A stretch of DNA of 64,000 nucleotides from the NCBI RefSeq assembly GCF_022458865.1, contig NZ_JAJNMU010000012.1, forward strand, positions 62,001-126,000. The letters run 5' to 3'. This stretch comes from Paenibacillus periandrae (GTDB lineage Bacteria > Bacillota > Bacilli > Paenibacillales > NBRC-103111). The position numbers were made by a program, and so were the translations under genes. The notes under the pieces were generated by a model. That model was not told where the DNA came from, did no database searches, and was given only the letters and a program-made list of their open reading frames with translations. Shown in pieces: positions 8,481 to 17,049 of the stretch (position 1 is the stretch's first letter; every line of letters starts with the position of its first letter).

Positions 8481-8494
8481 TGTAAACGCTTACG
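8481..8494 (+). promoter_or_regulatory. cre box (CcpA catabolite control)
   Basis: TGTAAACGCTTACG matches the Firmicute cre consensus TGWAARCGYTWNCW at 13 of 14 positions, differing only at the last base. It is upstream of the importer operon promoter. Confidence 0.7.
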
Positions 8495-8622
8495 GATTTA
8501 AGTTTCTTTTTGGGAAATCATTATGGTTAACCAGGACATACAACAAAGTATAACTGCACTTCGACACACATCACTTCCAATGAAACATATATGTTATGTA
8601 TTTACTGAATTAAAATTAATTA

Positions 8623-8652
8623 TTGCATTTTTTCAATATTAAATGTTATTAT
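8623..8652 (+). promoter_or_regulatory. Candidate sigma-A promoter of the amino-sugar importer operon
   Basis: TTGCAT at 8623-8628 and TATTAT at 8647-8652 are 18 bases apart. The start point would be near 8659, placing the palindrome at 8701 about 40 bases downstream, a position where a LacI-type repressor can block elongation. Confidence 0.45.
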
Positions 8653-8700
8653 AACTAACATGGATGATTTGATCTAAGAAACATTATTTTTTAAATAAAA

Positions 8701-8716
8701 TTTGAACCGGTTCAAA
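8701..8716 (+). promoter_or_regulatory. Perfect 16-bp LacI-family operator
   Basis: TTTGAACCGGTTCAAA is a perfect palindrome with the central CG and length usual for LacI/GalR operators. The operon it precedes encodes a LacI-family regulator (13446-14453), the likely ligand. Confidence 0.7.
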
Positions 8717-8869
8717 ACATTTGACCGTGTCAATATATTATTATTCAGGAAAAGGAGATGTGATCCAGAGCTGATTTGAGCAGCGTGCACCGTGTTCGGT
8801 ACCTTAGTTTCATCGTATCTGGAAGTGCCGGAAGTTGGTTACACCAATAACTTAGAGGAGTGGTCGTAG

Positions 8870-10201
8870 ATGGCATCTAAAAAATTAGTTTCTGGTGGTC
8901 TCGCAGGCATGTTGGTTTTAACAGCTATGCTGTCGGCGTGTTCTAGCTCTAGTAATACTTCAACTGGAGGAGCTGCTCAGCCTGGCACAAGCGCTGCCGA
9001 CGGAAAGGCCGTAAGCCTGTCGATCTGGACAGGGTGGCCCGAACTGGACCCATTTTTCAAAAAAATGGCTGAAGACTACAAAAAAACAAAACCGAACGTT
9101 TCGATCGAAATCTCTTCATTCCCGCTTCGAGATTACGAAAAGAAAGTAGCAGCGGCTCTGCCATCCAAAAGCGCTGCAGATATTCTTCCATTAAATCCAA
9201 ATCTGGCGCTTCGCTACATTGAAGGCAAAATGCTGCAAACCACTCCGGATGATCTGGTGAAACAAAATAACTCAGGAATTCATCAAAAATTAATCGTGGA
9301 TACGACAGTAGTCGGTGGCAAGTCATACGGTGTACCGTCCTTCATGGGCTCCGGTGCCATTTATTATAATAAAGATATGCTGAAGGAAGCGGGTCTTACC
9401 GAACCGCCAACCGTGGATAACTTGCTGGATTATGCTCAAAAGCTGGCCAAACGTGACGCTTCCGGGAACCTTGAGCGTGCAGGCATGAGTCTACGGCTTA
9501 GCGGTGGGGGCAGCGGTACCGGGGAGAAATTCTGGAATATATTAGCACAGCGCGGAGGCAGTATCGTTAAAGAAGTATCACCTGGCAAATTCAAGGCTGA
9601 TTATAACACGGAAGCAGGTTATCAGACCTTGAAGCTGTACGTAGATATGGTGCATAAGTTTAAAACAGACGACCCGAAGGTAAAGCACGATACGGAAGCC
9701 TTCCAGACAAAAGCGGCAGCATTTTATATTCGTGAATCCAATGTCATTGCGGACACCAAGAAAAAAGCACCTGATTTGAACTATGATGCAGCTCCGTTGA
9801 AAGCAAATGTGATCAGCTTGATCAATTATTATGTTTCCAGTACGGATAAAGCCAAAGCAGATGCTGCATGGGATTTTATTCGCTTCGTTACTAAGCCTGA
9901 GAATCATAAGCAAATGGTTGCCATGAGTGGCTGGCTGCCACCGCGCGACGATTTGGATCTGAACGATTTGTACAAGGAATACCCGCAATACAAAGCGTTT
10001 TTTACAAAACAGGAATTACAGATGTACCCGGCCATTGCCGAGTTTGATGAAATTTTGACCAAGTTTGCAGACCGTATCGCGACCAAAGGCTTCACTGATC
10101 CGTCATTTGTGGATAATCCTGATAAGATGAAGGCTTTCCTGAATGAAGCGGCCAAGGAAACGAACGACATTTTGAAAAAAGCAGGCCATCTGGCTGAATA
10201 A
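8870..10201 (+). CDS. ABC sugar importer, substrate-binding lipoprotein (family 1)
   Basis: A 443-residue extracellular lipoprotein. The lipobox is LSAC at residues 21-24 after a hydrophobic signal, and a Ser/Thr-rich linker follows. The mature part has the family-1 solute-binding layout: LSIWTGWPELDPFFKKMAEDY, a KSYGVPSFMGSGAIYYNKDM hinge segment, and C-terminal AWDFIRFVTKPENHKQM. The start follows GAGGAG. It is the first gene of the operon, with the two permeases eight genes further on. No ATPase gene is in the operon, so a shared MsmX-type ATPase must energise it. The presence of NagA, NagB and an AGE epimerase suggests an amino-sugar ligand. Confidence 0.9.
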   Translation: MASKKLVSGGLAGMLVLTAMLSACSSSSNTSTGGAAQPGTSAADGKAVSLSIWTGWPELDPFFKKMAEDYKKTKPNVSIEISSFPLRDYEKKVAAALPSKSAADILPLNPNLALRYIEGKMLQTTPDDLVKQNNSGIHQKLIVDTTVVGGKSYGVPSFMGSGAIYYNKDMLKEAGLTEPPTVDNLLDYAQKLAKRDASGNLERAGMSLRLSGGGSGTGEKFWNILAQRGGSIVKEVSPGKFKADYNTEAGYQTLKLYVDMVHKFKTDDPKVKHDTEAFQTKAAAFYIRESNVIADTKKKAPDLNYDAAPLKANVISLINYYVSSTDKAKADAAWDFIRFVTKPENHKQMVAMSGWLPPRDDLDLNDLYKEYPQYKAFFTKQELQMYPAIAEFDEILTKFADRIATKGFTDPSFVDNPDKMKAFLNEAAKETNDILKKAGHLAE

Positions 10202-10224
10202 GTAAATTAACTAAACAGCATACT

Positions 10225-10247
10225 TACCCGGTTATTCAGGCCGGGTA
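10225..10247 (+). other. Intercistronic hairpin after the binding-protein gene
   Basis: TACCCGG and CCGGGTA form a perfect 7-pair stem with a nine-base loop and no T run. Such hairpins often protect the binding-protein part of an operon transcript and lower expression of later genes. Confidence 0.5.
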
Positions 10248-10269
10248 GGTTGCAGCATGAGGTGAAGAT

Positions 10270-11304
10270 ATGCCCGATACAATCAGATTCGCCATTGTGG
10301 GTGCAGGAAGTATAGCAAGGCATCATGCCGAATCGATCCGTCGACATCCCGATGCACAATTAGTCGCCATCGCTGATAATAGTCTGGATAGAGCTCGAGC
10401 ATTGGCAGAAGAGGCGGGCTCGGCCGCTCATTTGTTTACCGATTATGAGGAGCTGCTGAAGCTTGCGGACATTGATGTTGTCTGTGTATGTACGCCGAGC
10501 GGAGCACATAGTGAGGTGACTATTGCTGCAGCGCAAGCAGGCAAACACGTTCTTTGCGAGAAACCGCTGGATATTCATGCTGATGGTATGACCGCCATGA
10601 TTAACGCTTGTCGTGAACATGATGTGAAGCTTGGTTGTGTATTTCAAAGACGCTTAATGCCGGCTATGCTGCATGCTCATAAGGCGATACGAGAAGGCAA
10701 GATAGGCAGACCGGTGCTTGGCAATGCGTATTTGAAATATTATCGGAGTCCCGAATATTACAAGAGCGGCGGTTGGCGTGGAACCTGGAAGCTTGACGGG
10801 GGCGGGGCTTTGATGAACCAAGGTGTTCACGGTGTGGACCTCATCCAGTACCTGATGGGTGATGTAGAGTCGGTTTTCGCGTATTCCGCAGCGCTGTCAA
10901 GGGAAATTGAGGTAGAAGATACAGCTGTCGTGGCATTGAAATATAAAAGTGGTGCGTTCGGCATCATCCAGGGCACAACCTCGGTATATCCGGGCCAGGA
11001 AACAAGATTTGAGCTGCACGGAGACCAAGGCACCATTGAGTTCGGAGATGAGGGGATCAAGCAATGGGTTTTTAAGGGGAAGGAAGAACCGGCTCCGCAT
11101 TATGAAGATACATTGGGCCTGTCGTCGAGCAGTAATCCGTCGCAAATTTCCACAGCCGGTCATTACTTTTACGTTGATGATATGATACAGGCTATCCGGG
11201 ATAACCGTGAGCCGCATGTAAACGGAGAAGAAGCAAGAAAACCGGTTGATTTGATACTTGCGATATACGAGTCGGCGAGGCTCGGTAAAGAAATCAAGTT
11301 ATAG
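10270..11304 (+). CDS. Gfo/Idh/MocA family NAD(P)-dependent sugar dehydrogenase
   Basis: A 344-residue cytosolic oxidoreductase. The N-terminal Rossmann fold has FAIVGAGSIARHH (GxGxxA/G pattern) and VVCVCTPSGAH. The family motif EKP is in HVLCEKPLD near residue 97, and the C-terminal alpha/beta domain includes GGALMNQGVHGVDLIQYLMG with the catalytic His position. GAGGTGA precedes the ATG. Next to a DegT aminotransferase it could supply a keto sugar, as NtdC does for NtdA in Bacillus kanosamine synthesis, or run in the opposite sense during amino-sugar breakdown. That is inference; the substrate is unknown. Confidence 0.85.
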   Translation: MPDTIRFAIVGAGSIARHHAESIRRHPDAQLVAIADNSLDRARALAEEAGSAAHLFTDYEELLKLADIDVVCVCTPSGAHSEVTIAAAQAGKHVLCEKPLDIHADGMTAMINACREHDVKLGCVFQRRLMPAMLHAHKAIREGKIGRPVLGNAYLKYYRSPEYYKSGGWRGTWKLDGGGALMNQGVHGVDLIQYLMGDVESVFAYSAALSREIEVEDTAVVALKYKSGAFGIIQGTTSVYPGQETRFELHGDQGTIEFGDEGIKQWVFKGKEEPAPHYEDTLGLSSSSNPSQISTAGHYFYVDDMIQAIRDNREPHVNGEEARKPVDLILAIYESARLGKEIKL

Positions 11305-11360
11305 CATTTGTTAATGAAGTCTTCTTGTACTCATGAGAATTTCTTAAGGAGCGAATGAAA

Positions 11361-12551
11361 ATGACCCATTTAGCAATAGACGGAGGAACACCTGTCAGAA
11401 CGAAAGCTTTCCCGGAGTGGCCGATTTTTGACAATCTGGAGGAAAGGCTGCTGCTTGAGGTGCTGCATTCCGGCCAATGGGGAGGAGCCAATCGCAACAA
11501 GCTCCCCGAGGCTGAAAAGCTGTTTGCCGAGCTTCATGACGCCAAGCATGCAGTAACGGTTGTGAATGGAACCGTAGCGATTACCGTAGCGCTTCAAGCC
11601 GCTGGTGTCGAGCCGGGGGATGAGGTTATCGTGCCTCCATACACATTTTACGCTACAGCTGCAGCACCGCTGATGTTTGGTGCGATTCCGGTATTCGCCG
11701 ATGTGGAGGAGAACACCTTGCTTATCGATCCTGACAAAGTGGAAGCCTTGATCACTCCAAGGACGAAAGCGATCATTCCGGTGCACATCGGTGGGGCTGT
11801 GGCTAACATGACGAAGCTTAAAGCCATCGCAGATAAACACGGTTTGCGAATCCTTGAGGATGCGGCGCAAGCGGCGGGTGCCCGCTATAATGGTGCAGGT
11901 GTAGGGACGATTGGCGATTTGGGCACATTCAGCTTCCAGTCCTCCAAGAACATTAATTCCGGTGAAGGCGGAATGATTCTAACCAATAACGAGGAATTGG
12001 CAGATAAGGCCTGGTCTTTGATCAACGCGGGACGTATTCGTAAAGGTGAATGGTATCAGCACGAAGTCGTAGGCTGGAATCTGCGCATGACAGAATTTCA
12101 AGCGGCTATTCTTATTGGTCAGCTCAGCAGAATGGAGCAGCAAATGGTTGCACGTGAAAAGAATGCGCGCCTGTTGAACGAAATGCTGCGGGATATTGAT
12201 GGTATTCGTACGCTTGATGCAGATCCGCAAATAACGCGGCACTCCTATCACCTGTATATTTTTAAAATGCATCAGGAGCTGGCCGAGAAGCTCGGTAAAC
12301 GTGAATTTTGCCAAAAACTCAATGCGGAAGGCATTCCCGTTCATGAAGGTTATGTAGCACTAAACCACAACCGGGCGATTTCCGAGGCCATATACAAATT
12401 GACAGGAACGGCTCGTCAAGATTCTTGCCCGATTGCTGAACGTGCGTGTGAGAAAGAAGCGATGTGGCTGGCGCAAAATGTTTTGTTAGGCGATGAACAA
12501 GACATGGAAGATATTGCAAAGGCAATCCGAAAGGTCGTACAATCGGTTTAG
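11361..12551 (+). CDS. DegT/DnrJ/EryC1/StrS family PLP sugar aminotransferase
   Basis: A 396-residue aminotransferase of the fold that exchanges a keto group and an amino group on sugars. LAIDGGTPVR is the characteristic N-terminus. TVVNGTVAITVALQAAG forms the phosphate-binding start, LEDAAQAAGARY holds the PLP ring-binding Asp, and FSFQSSKNINSGEGG carries the Schiff-base Lys near residue 190. ATG 11361 is preferred to 11355, since AAGGAG is nine bases before it. Flanked by a Gfo/Idh dehydrogenase and an isomerase-fold protein, it is the unusual element of this operon, because simple GlcNAc use needs no aminotransferase. Confidence 0.88.
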   Translation: MTHLAIDGGTPVRTKAFPEWPIFDNLEERLLLEVLHSGQWGGANRNKLPEAEKLFAELHDAKHAVTVVNGTVAITVALQAAGVEPGDEVIVPPYTFYATAAAPLMFGAIPVFADVEENTLLIDPDKVEALITPRTKAIIPVHIGGAVANMTKLKAIADKHGLRILEDAAQAAGARYNGAGVGTIGDLGTFSFQSSKNINSGEGGMILTNNEELADKAWSLINAGRIRKGEWYQHEVVGWNLRMTEFQAAILIGQLSRMEQQMVAREKNARLLNEMLRDIDGIRTLDADPQITRHSYHLYIFKMHQELAEKLGKREFCQKLNAEGIPVHEGYVALNHNRAISEAIYKLTGTARQDSCPIAERACEKEAMWLAQNVLLGDEQDMEDIAKAIRKVVQSV

Positions 12552-12582
12552 TTCCTGTGAAGAAATGGAGGTACAAAACCGT

Positions 12583-13449
12583 ATGATATGGAATCGTGTG
12601 GGTGTATTAACTGATGAGGTGTCTCCTCATTTGGAGGAAGCGCTCGATTGGATTGTAGATAATCAACTGAAGCATGTGGAAATCAGGTCAGTGGACGGGC
12701 GTAATATTATGAATATACCGGACGAGGCATTGGTAAATATACGACATGAAGTAGAACGACGGGGGCTGTTTGTTTCCGCGATAGCCTCCCCTGTATTCAA
12801 ATGCTCGCTGGACCCGGAGCGCCAGGTTTCAACGGGTGACACGTTTGGTCAGCAGGAAGAAGACATTGAGGAGCATCACCGAAAGCTGCTGCAAGCAATC
12901 CGAATAGCCAAACAACTGGGCACAACAAAAATTCGCATTTTTTCATTTTGGCGTGAACAGGACCCCTTGCGTTATGAAGCAGACATTATCCTTCATCTGA
13001 AGAGAGCGGCAGCAATAGCCGAGCAGGAGAACGTGACCTTGCTTCTGGAGAATGAGCCTTCTTGCAACGGCGGATATGCCGAGGAGGTAGGCCGCCTTGT
13101 ACGTGGAGTGAACTCCCGTGCACTTCAAGTGCTTTGGGACCCGGGCAATGAGGCGTATGGAGGGAAGTCCGCTTATCCTGAAGGTTATGAGTATATTAAA
13201 GATGTATCAGGGCACGTTCATTTGAAGGATGCTCTAGTGGAGCAGGGTGGTACGCCTCGCTGTGTACCGATAGGAAACGGACGGGTTCCGTTTGCAGAAC
13301 AAATTATCGCGTTGGAAAAAGACGGTTATAAGGGCCTGTACACCATTGAAACTCATTACATTCCTGACGGCGGTACGCCCGCGGACGGGACGATGCTCAC
13401 ACTTCAGGGTTTACGCAAAGTGCTTTCGTCTTTGGAGGCACAACTATGA
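12583..13449 (+). CDS. Sugar phosphate isomerase/epimerase, xylose-isomerase-like TIM barrel
   Basis: A 288-residue protein beginning MIWNRVGVLTDEVS, with GGAGGT about 10 bases upstream; the longer open frame overlaps the aminotransferase gene. Barrel strands carry the expected metal ligands: VTLLLENEPSC (Glu), QVLWDPGNE (Asp), GHVHLKDA (His) and YTIETHY (Glu). Members interconvert or dehydrate sugars and inositols. It ends four bases inside the LacI gene (ATGA overlap), indicating translational coupling. Confidence 0.85.
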   Translation: MIWNRVGVLTDEVSPHLEEALDWIVDNQLKHVEIRSVDGRNIMNIPDEALVNIRHEVERRGLFVSAIASPVFKCSLDPERQVSTGDTFGQQEEDIEEHHRKLLQAIRIAKQLGTTKIRIFSFWREQDPLRYEADIILHLKRAAAIAEQENVTLLLENEPSCNGGYAEEVGRLVRGVNSRALQVLWDPGNEAYGGKSAYPEGYEYIKDVSGHVHLKDALVEQGGTPRCVPIGNGRVPFAEQIIALEKDGYKGLYTIETHYIPDGGTPADGTMLTLQGLRKVLSSLEAQL

Positions 13450-14453
13450 ACGTAACGATCGCCGATATAGCGAAGGCTACAGGGTTAGCCAAAAGCACGA
13501 TCTCCGGAGCCTTGAACAACAAGAGCGGGTTCTCCGAAAAAACACGCCGTAGGGTACTGGCTGCAGCAGAAGAGCTTGGCTATGTTCCTAATGAAATTGC
13601 CAGAGGGTTATCGTCCAAATCGACAGGGTCCATTGGATTGATTATTAAAGATATAACGAACCCCTTCTATAATCATATAACCAAGGGCGTTCAAGAGATT
13701 GCAGGCGAGCATGGTTACACGGTATTTTTGTGCAGCAGTGGTGAGGAGCATCAAGCGGAAATCAAACATATTCAAGCGATGGTCCGCAAAAGAGTGGATG
13801 GTTTGATCATTGCACCGCTGTTGGAGGAAGTTACCTTCGATCATTTTTTTGAACTCAAAGACCAAAACGTACCTTTTGTACTGCTTGGCAAAATTCAGGG
13901 GTTGTCCTGCGATACGTATGACTTTGATGATTATGATGGAGGGCGTCAGGTGACGGAGCACCTGCTTTCCATGGGACATACCCGAATTTGTTTTGTACGT
14001 GGCCCCAAAACCTCAAAAGCCGCCAAATTACGTTATTCCGCGTTTACTGATACCTTAAAAAGCCATGGTATCGAAGCGGATGAAAGGTATGTGTTTCAAA
14101 ACGCTAACGGTATAGCGGATGGCATGGCGGTCGGCAAGCAGATTGCGGCTATGCCGGATCGGCCTACGGCAGTTATATGCTTTGATGATGTGATTGCCAT
14201 CGGATTGATCAAAGCGGTCATGGAGGCTGGTATGCAAGTACCGGAGGATCTCTCGATCATCGGCTTCGATGATATCGAAGTGAACACCTTCCCTCTGACG
14301 ACCGTATCGATACCTACCTATGAGGCAGGTAAAGCCTTGGCATGGACCTTGTTCGATCGCATCCTGCAGAGGCGCACTTCCGGGTTTCAACATATTACAT
14401 TCGAGCAAAAGCTCATTGAAAGAGCGTCGGTCAGACAGTTGCATAATAAATAG
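13446..14453 (+). CDS. LacI/GalR-family transcriptional repressor
   Basis: A 335-residue regulator. The N-terminal helix-turn-helix reads TIADIAKATGLAKSTISGALN with the hinge LGYVPNEIARGLSS; the rest is a periplasmic-binding-like effector domain ending in PEDLSIIGFDDIE. It is translationally coupled to the isomerase gene and lies inside the operon, which suggests autoregulation through the palindrome at 8701-8716. The inducer is probably the imported sugar or its phosphate. Confidence 0.92.
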   Translation: MNVTIADIAKATGLAKSTISGALNNKSGFSEKTRRRVLAAAEELGYVPNEIARGLSSKSTGSIGLIIKDITNPFYNHITKGVQEIAGEHGYTVFLCSSGEEHQAEIKHIQAMVRKRVDGLIIAPLLEEVTFDHFFELKDQNVPFVLLGKIQGLSCDTYDFDDYDGGRQVTEHLLSMGHTRICFVRGPKTSKAAKLRYSAFTDTLKSHGIEADERYVFQNANGIADGMAVGKQIAAMPDRPTAVICFDDVIAIGLIKAVMEAGMQVPEDLSIIGFDDIEVNTFPLTTVSIPTYEAGKALAWTLFDRILQRRTSGFQHITFEQKLIERASVRQLHNK

Positions 14454-14469
14454 AATAGGAAGTGTAGGA

Positions 14470-15225
14470 ATGGAAGCAACGACCATGAATCAACTAACTG
14501 TACTGCGTTATACATCACGTTTAGATATGGGTAAAGCAGTAGCATCGGATGTTGCAGCAAAAATGAAAGAGCTGCTGGAACAGAAATCGAGTATTGCTGT
14601 CGTGTTCGCCTCTGCGCCATCGCAAAATGAGTTCCTTGACGCTCTTCACGAGGACGAAAGCATCCCGTGGGAGCGGGTAGTCTGCTTTCATCTGGATGAA
14701 TATGTGGGTTTACCCGCCGATGCGCCACAAAGCTTCTCTTTGTTTCTAAAGGAAAAGCTGTTCAATTCCCGCAAGCCCAAACAATTTAATGCCATTAATG
14801 GTTTAAATGATCCAAAAGACGAATGCATAAGATATTCAGAATTGCTGTCCTCCCATTCCATAGATATCGCCTGCATAGGAATCGGCGAAAACGGGCATAT
14901 CGCATTTAACGATCCTCATGTTGCTGATTTCAATGATCCGTTAAGAGTCAAATCCGTAATGCTGGACGAAACCAGCAGGGTGCAGCAGGTCAACGATGGC
15001 TGCTTTGACGCTCTGGACAATGTACCGGTTGAAGCAATTACGCTGACCATACCGACGATTCTATCTGCATCCTCGATCTTTTGCACAGTTCCCGGTGAAC
15101 GCAAAAGCAAGGCCGTTCAGGAAACGTTGTATGGACCGGTTGACATACGCTACCCCGCAACAGCGCTGCGTAAGGCTGCATCCTGCCGTATTTATCTGGA
15201 CGAGGAGAGCGCTTCATTATTGTAA
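14470..15225 (+). CDS. nagB: Glucosamine-6-phosphate deaminase (NagB)
   Basis: It converts glucosamine 6-phosphate to fructose 6-phosphate and ammonia. The 251-residue protein has the family motifs CFHLDEYVGL near residue 75 (catalytic Asp) and IGIGENGHIAFNDP near residue 140 (catalytic Asp/His pair). The ATG at 14470 is preceded by a weak AGGAAG; the open frame extends back into lacI without a better start. It supplies the step after NagA, although nagA itself is on a separate transcript upstream. A related specificity, such as a different hexosamine phosphate, cannot be excluded. Confidence 0.88.
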   Translation: MEATTMNQLTVLRYTSRLDMGKAVASDVAAKMKELLEQKSSIAVVFASAPSQNEFLDALHEDESIPWERVVCFHLDEYVGLPADAPQSFSLFLKEKLFNSRKPKQFNAINGLNDPKDECIRYSELLSSHSIDIACIGIGENGHIAFNDPHVADFNDPLRVKSVMLDETSRVQQVNDGCFDALDNVPVEAITLTIPTILSASSIFCTVPGERKSKAVQETLYGPVDIRYPATALRKAASCRIYLDEESASLL

Positions 15226-15264
15226 GCCTGCTTGAGGTTTCACCGGAAAGGAAAGGGAAAGGGG

Positions 15265-16197
15265 ATGGCAGGAATGCAACCACACGTGAAAAAGAAATTT
15301 CGACTCAATTCCAGCCACTGGTTTTGTATCATTGGGCTGGCGCCGATCATCGCCTTGTATGCCTATCTACGATTTATCCCGATTGTGAAAACCATGTACA
15401 TCAGTTTATTTGAATGGGACCTTATTTCCGCGAATAAGCCATTCGTTGGTTTGGATAATTTTGTAACCTTAATCCAAAGTGAACCGTTTCTGATGGCTCT
15501 TAAAAATACGACGATCATTGCTTTCGGTATCCTCATATTCGCGGTTCCGGGCTCGCTGATTATTGCGAGTATGCTACATAAAGGGGTTCGCTTCAAAGCA
15601 TGGTATGAAGCGCTTTATTTCCTGCCTGTGATCACGCCGATGGTTCCGGTGGCGGTTACCTGGAAATGGATGCTGGATTCCCAGCACGGCTTGTTCAATT
15701 ACTTTCTTTCCTTCTTCGGTGTGCCCCCACAGGCGTGGCTGTTTGATCCCGTTCTGGCTGTAGTTTCTGTCATTATGATGACCGTGTGGAAAACAATAGG
15801 GTATAACATGATCATTTTCCTTGTCGGGATGACCGGCATTTCCAAGGAATATTACGAAGCGGCTGCCCTTGATGGGGCGACAGGAGTAAAGGGGTTCCGT
15901 TATATCACACTCCCGCTCCTGAAGCCGATTACGGTGTTTGTATCGATTATTACTTTAATCCACGGTTATAACGTGTTCAGCCAAATTTACATCCTGGCTT
16001 CTGACATTCAAGGTTCACCTGGTTATGTCGTTCGTGTGCTGGTCTATGACATGATCGAAAATGCATTCCGCTACTATAAAATGGGTTATGCTTCAGCGGA
16101 AGCGGTTGTGCTGTTCCTGATTGTGCTTGTCCTGACATTGGCTCAGCTATGGCTCGCCAAGGATAATACAACTTCACGGAAGGGGGCAAAACGATGA
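15265..16197 (+). CDS. ABC sugar importer permease, MalF-like
   Basis: A 310-residue membrane protein with six predicted helices, starting after a Lys/Gly-rich leader; ATG 15265 follows GGAAAGGGG. The cytoplasmic EAA loop is EYYEAAALDGATGVKGF followed by ITLPLLKP, the site that contacts the ATPase. It forms the transmembrane channel with the next gene, with which it overlaps by four bases (ATGA). Confidence 0.9.
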   Translation: MAGMQPHVKKKFRLNSSHWFCIIGLAPIIALYAYLRFIPIVKTMYISLFEWDLISANKPFVGLDNFVTLIQSEPFLMALKNTTIIAFGILIFAVPGSLIIASMLHKGVRFKAWYEALYFLPVITPMVPVAVTWKWMLDSQHGLFNYFLSFFGVPPQAWLFDPVLAVVSVIMMTVWKTIGYNMIIFLVGMTGISKEYYEAAALDGATGVKGFRYITLPLLKPITVFVSIITLIHGYNVFSQIYILASDIQGSPGYVVRVLVYDMIENAFRYYKMGYASAEAVVLFLIVLVLTLAQLWLAKDNTTSRKGAKR

Positions 16198-17021
16198 AAC
16201 GCAGAAATCAGATCATGACTGCCTTGATGATGCTATTTCTCACTCTGGGAGCGCTCATTATGGTTATTCCTTTCCTTTGGATGATATCTACAGCGTTCAA
16301 AACACCTCCAGAATTGACCATATGGCCACCGTCTTTCATACCGCACCAGTTTAATTTCGATAATTTTGCCGCGGTATTCGATATGGCTCCCTTCCATCTG
16401 TACTTCTATAACAGCTTGCGAATGGCCGTCTTTTCCGCAGTTGCAATTGTGTTCACATCCGTTATAGCCGGATTTATATTTGCGAAGTTCAAGTATTTTG
16501 GTTTGACCTTTATCTTTTCAATTTTTTTGGCCACTGCAATCATTCCTTTTGAAATTTACATGATTCCTCTCTATATGCAAATCCAGAAATTGGATATGCT
16601 TAATAAATTTAGCGGGTTGGTATTGCCCTATCTGGTAATGAGCTTCGGTATCTTCTTCATGCGACAAAATGTCATCCAGCAAATTCCCGATGAAATTCTG
16701 GAATCTGCGAAGGTGGACGGAGCGAATGAATGGCGCACTTTTTTTCAAATAGTGATGCCTTTGCTGGTCGCACCGATGAGTGCTTTAGGAATTTTTGCTT
16801 TTATCGAAGCTTGGAATGCGTTCGTATGGCCGCTGCTCGTCGTTGGCGACAAGTCGCTATTCACAATGGAATTGGGTTTGGCTATGTTCCAATCGTCCTT
16901 CTCAATTGACATGACAGTGATGTCAGCGGGCTCGCTCATTTCGGTGATTCCTATTTTAATCGTATTCATTTTCCTCCGTCGACACATTATTCAAAGCATA
17001 AGTATGACTGGCGGGAAATAA
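16194..17021 (+). CDS. ABC sugar importer permease, MalG-like
   Basis: A 275-residue membrane protein with six helices. The EAA loop reads EILESAKVDGANEWRTFF followed by IVMPLLVAP. The start overlaps the stop of the preceding permease gene, so the pair is made together. No ATPase gene follows, which is the usual arrangement where one MsmX-like ATPase serves many importers. Confidence 0.9.
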   Translation: MKRRNQIMTALMMLFLTLGALIMVIPFLWMISTAFKTPPELTIWPPSFIPHQFNFDNFAAVFDMAPFHLYFYNSLRMAVFSAVAIVFTSVIAGFIFAKFKYFGLTFIFSIFLATAIIPFEIYMIPLYMQIQKLDMLNKFSGLVLPYLVMSFGIFFMRQNVIQQIPDEILESAKVDGANEWRTFFQIVMPLLVAPMSALGIFAFIEAWNAFVWPLLVVGDKSLFTMELGLAMFQSSFSIDMTVMSAGSLISVIPILIVFIFLRRHIIQSISMTGGK

Positions 17022-17049
17022 AGGCCAAACCTATTCACGGGGGTGAATC

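Larger units (their letters stand above)
8448..8869 (+). other. Long regulatory intergenic region of the sugar operon
   Basis: The 523-base gap between nagA and the binding-protein gene holds no plausible protein gene. It carries the nagA terminator, an operator-like element, a cre box, a candidate sigma-A promoter and a perfect palindrome. The transcribed leader is about 200 bases long. It includes an AAAAGGAG at 8750 that serves only a four-codon ORF (GTG ATC CAG AGC TGA), whose meaning is unclear. Confidence 0.7.
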
